A DNA stretch of 50,014 bases from NCBI GenBank assembly GCA_018713665.1, contig DVOI01000054.1, positions 1 through 50,014 on the forward strand, given 5' to 3'. The notes beneath the pieces are model-generated. The model was not told where the DNA came from, did not search any database, and saw nothing but the letters and a program-made list of their open reading frames with translations. The stretch comes from Ornithoclostridium faecigallinarum (lineage in GTDB: Bacteria > Bacillota > Clostridia > Christensenellales > UBA3700). Position numbers and translations under genes: made by a program. Positions within the stretch are counted from its first letter, which is position 1. Every line of letters starts with the position of its first letter. Below are positions 49,187 to 50,014 of this stretch, piece by piece.

Positions 49187-50014
49187 TCAAACAGCGCCTT
49201 CTCCAATGATTGGCTCTTGCACTCCGTCCCATGCATCTTCAAGATATAGCAATGGCAATTCCACTAGATTCTTAACGCCCAATCTTACATCCAAAGATTT
49301 GTCTGCTGTTTCAAACTCTCCAGGCCAAATAAAAAAGTACCATCTAGCTGTTTCGCCGTATGCGATTTCTGTAGTCTGCGTAAACATTTGTCCTTCTTTC
49401 TCTAAACAATATGGAAGAAGCGCATATTTGTCATCAGCCACAAAATACATCATTTGCTCAAAACCTGCACTTAGAATTACAGACTTCGATAGATTATGAA
49501 CTAATACGCTACCACACCAATGCCTTCCTGTATAATTGCACTCTTTAATATCCTGCTCACTCTGCACCTTTCCGTTATGATACTCTATCAAAATGGATAC
49601 GGTGTAGTAGACAATGCCGTTGAGTTTGACCTCGTACTCTTTGCCGTTCTCAAACGGCAACACCCTGTCCACCTCGCCGTACAATGCGGTTATGTCGTTT
49701 TGAATTGAAGTCAACACCTCGGCGAAATTGTCATTGTCTCCCATTGCCGCATTGATTGCGTCCAATTGCAATTGCATTTGAGACACTTGGGCTTTGACTC
49801 CTTCATCGTCGGAGCTATTGGTCAGCAGGTCTTCTTGCAACATCTCGACTTGAGCCTTCAACTCATTGAATTGCAACGTGTCACCGCCCTTGTTCTCGAG
49901 GTCTGTAATCCTGTCATCCAGCTTGTCAATCAACTTGACGGAGGTCTCAAGTTTTTGCACCCTGGTTCTCAGGTTGTTGATCTCGGTTTGCAACGCATTG
50001 TCTTTGCTTTGCAA
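49187..50014 (-). CDS. Coiled-coil surface or phage-fibre-like protein (5' end cut)
   Basis: At least 275 residues, continuing beyond the window; the first visible codon (TTG-CAA) is internal. The N-terminal part is a coiled coil (ALQTEINNLRTRVQKLETSV, then DKLDDRITDLENKGG and further heptads to about 110). The C-terminal 150 residues look globular and beta-rich, with VLPFENGKEYEVKLNGIVYY and WYFFIWPGEFETADKSLDVR. Codon use appears AT-richer toward the 3' end than in neighbouring genes. No family recognised; the arrangement and the stub downstream suggest a prophage or acquired surface gene. Confidence 0.7.
   Translation of the reverse strand: MQSKDNALQTEINNLRTRVQKLETSVKLIDKLDDRITDLENKGGDTLQFNELKAQVEMLQEDLLTNSSDDEGVKAQVSQMQLQLDAINAAMGDNDNFAEVLTSIQNDITALYGEVDRVLPFENGKEYEVKLNGIVYYTVSILIEYHNGKVQSEQDIKECNYTGRHWCGSVLVHNLSKSVILSAGFEQMMYFVADDKYALLPYCLEKEGQMFTQTTEIAYGETARWYFFIWPGEFETADKSLDVRLGVKNLVELPLLYLEDAWDGVQEPIIGEGAV

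Overview
The window looks like a chromosomal piece of an endospore-forming, anaerobic Clostridia-type Bacillota. By eye it is moderately GC-rich, with strong Shine-Dalgarno sites on most genes and sigma-A promoters of the TTGACA-17-TATAAT type. The evidence is a Firmicutes-order S10/spc ribosomal operon with zinc-type S14, a complete gerA-type germinant receptor, spoIIE, ypeB-sleB, a SPOCS/LysM coat-morphogenesis gene and a trimeric [FeFe] hydrogenase. I cannot name a genus from sequence alone.

Layout. 1-8615 (minus): nineteen ribosomal protein genes from rpsJ to a truncated rpsE, driven by a consensus promoter and a leader with an attenuator-like hairpin. 8745-10967: an AAA_14/DUF4143 ATPase, then about 1 kb of gene-free DNA full of hairpins and repeats. 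10968-13623 (minus): a zinc/cadmium export operon (ArsR/SmtB sensor, free-standing HMA chaperone, P1B-ATPase) with palindromic operators. 13624-14566: a second repeat-rich, gene-free stretch. 14567-17158: a DUF1858 redox peptide and a ydjI/ydjG-like SPFH plus zinc-ribbon pair. 17178-23812 (minus): a six-gene polyamine operon (speD, speA, speE, speB, carboxy(nor)spermidine dehydrogenase and decarboxylase) behind a structured leader of about 300 nt. 23827-27506: an MFS/GPH sugar-type transporter (minus) and divergent gltX-trmL (plus). 27675-31889 (minus): hydC-hydB-hydA, the electron-bifurcating hydrogenase type.

31997-46334 is rich in sporulation and germination genes: gerA-gerB-gerC (minus), divergent spoIIE (plus), an aldo/keto reductase-ECF-DUF1893 operon, a small membrane protein-sleB-ypeB operon, and a sipL-like gene next to ispE. 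46457-48819 holds a GNAT acetyltransferase remnant, a TetR regulator and two unknown membrane proteins on the other strand. The right edge (49001-50014) carries phage-like or surface-protein material: a 21-residue stub and a partial coiled-coil protein.

The observations I rate highest are: (1) the polyamine leader, whose tetraloop-capped helices compete for the same bases and whose last hairpin exposes a GGAG loop, which suggests an RNA regulator of no class I can name; (2) a recurrent arrangement in which a TATAAT box ends 5-6 nt before a start codon that has no Shine-Dalgarno site (gerA, spoIIE, ispE, the DUF1624 gene), predicting leaderless mRNAs, with gerA and spoIIE sharing one palindromic -10 box; (3) repeat families beside the metal ATPase that share a 17-mer with its 3' end; (4) a HydA whose otherwise near-invariant L2 methionine is isoleucine. 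All functions are read from recognisable motifs and gene order; no database search was possible.
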